Shown here one piece after another: positions 63,839 to 64,000 of a stretch of 64,000 nt of DNA. The stretch is from Duodenibacillus sp. (GTDB taxonomy: Bacteria > Pseudomonadota > Gammaproteobacteria > Burkholderiales > Burkholderiaceae_F). The notes beneath the pieces were generated by a model. It made no database searches. It saw nothing but the letters and a program-made list of their open reading frames with translations, and was not told where the DNA came from. How positions within the stretch are numbered: the first letter of the stretch is position 1; each line of letters starts with the position of its first letter. Where the stretch lies: the NCBI GenBank assembly GCA_017628205.1, contig JAGBZO010000045.1, positions 151,883-215,882 of the forward strand, written 5' to 3'. The translations under genes were made by a program, and so were the position numbers.

Positions 63839-63841
63839 ATG

Positions 63842-64000
63842 AGGGCTTAGCTCTCTCGTAAAAGCTCTTTAAAAATTTGAAACGAACCGATAAGTGTGGG
63901 CGTTACGAATAATTCGAGTCGAAAACTCAAATTATTTTTAAGTGCTCGCACTTAGCAAAGAATGCAGATAGGAATACATATTCCAATCGATTCTAGCGAG
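63842..64000 (+). other. Probable rRNA-operon leader with boxA-like antitermination site
   Basis: GCTCTTTAAAA at 63864-63874 matches the boxA antitermination element. It is followed by GATAAGTGTGGGCG and the hairpin AAGTGC/GCACTT (about 63941-63954), sequences typical of betaproteobacterial rRNA leaders or spacers. No 16S, 23S or 5S sequence is reached before the window ends. No clear -35/-10 is visible between the tRNA terminator and boxA. Confidence 0.5.

Overview
The window reads as chromosomal DNA of a betaproteobacterium (Burkholderiales). The gene orders support this: yhbY divergent from rlmE-ftsH-folP-glmM, alaS-tusA, prfB-lysS, rpfE-recJ, a complete iscRSUA-hscBA-fdx-iscX operon, and nudix-aat-bpt-pyrD. 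The tmRNA tag (ANNERYALAA) is also of the betaproteobacterial type. A gut-type Sutterellaceae member fits the moderate GC content, the aspartate dehydrogenase and the peptide/amino-acid uptake genes, but the genus is an inference. Almost all genes are housekeeping genes, densely packed and separated by clear intrinsic terminators. There is no CRISPR array, prophage or intact insertion sequence.

Layout. 1-5.6 kb: end of an amidohydrolase-like gene, pyrE, aspartate dehydrogenase, phosphoglycolate phosphatase-like gph, a Pit transporter with a PhoU-like tail, and yhbY. 5.6-13.9 kb: rlmE, ftsH, folP, glmM, alaS, tusA. 13.9-20.2 kb: tmRNA, then a nitrogen-control block in which glnA has a sigma-54 promoter and two NtrC-like sites and is followed by ntrB, ntrC, an RlmN-family radical-SAM gene and a small membrane protein. 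20.2-22.7 kb: ybgC-tolQRA without tolB or pal. 22.8-29.3 kb: a Yej/Opp-like peptide ABC importer. 29.3-31.6 kb: hemolysin III family protein, and an amino-acid ABC permease and binding protein. 31.8-37.4 kb: the isc operon behind two IscR type-1 sites. 37.4-41.7 kb: prfB (programmed frameshift)-lysS-nudix-xthA. 41.9-47.9 kb: rpfE-recJ and a PAS histidine kinase with a FixJ-type regulator. 48-54.5 kb: rpiA, yggX, hrpA and a PBP7-type endopeptidase. 54.6-57.4 kb: an IclR regulator coupled to a membrane Fe-S oxidoreductase. 57.8-59.3 kb: a decayed autotransporter. 59.4-63.6 kb: nudix-aat-bpt-pyrD-tas. 63.7-64 kb: initiator tRNA-fMet and what looks like the leader of an rRNA operon.

How the parts work together. 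NtrBC presumably phosphorylates and controls glnA through sigma-54. IscR presumably represses its own operon through the two upstream sites. aat and bpt add N-degron leucine/phenylalanine for ClpSAP turnover, while FtsH and tmRNA provide other proteolysis and rescue functions.

The most unusual points are these. The PyrD homologue sits in its conserved genomic place but lacks the orotate-binding residues of class 2 dihydroorotate dehydrogenase. A structured, terminator-ended leader lies ahead of rpfE-recJ. A repeated palindromic element lies at the Fe-S/IclR operon. The autotransporter is frameshifted at a C-tract and truncated at its 5' end. The PBP7 homologue and YhbY carry strongly basic segments.
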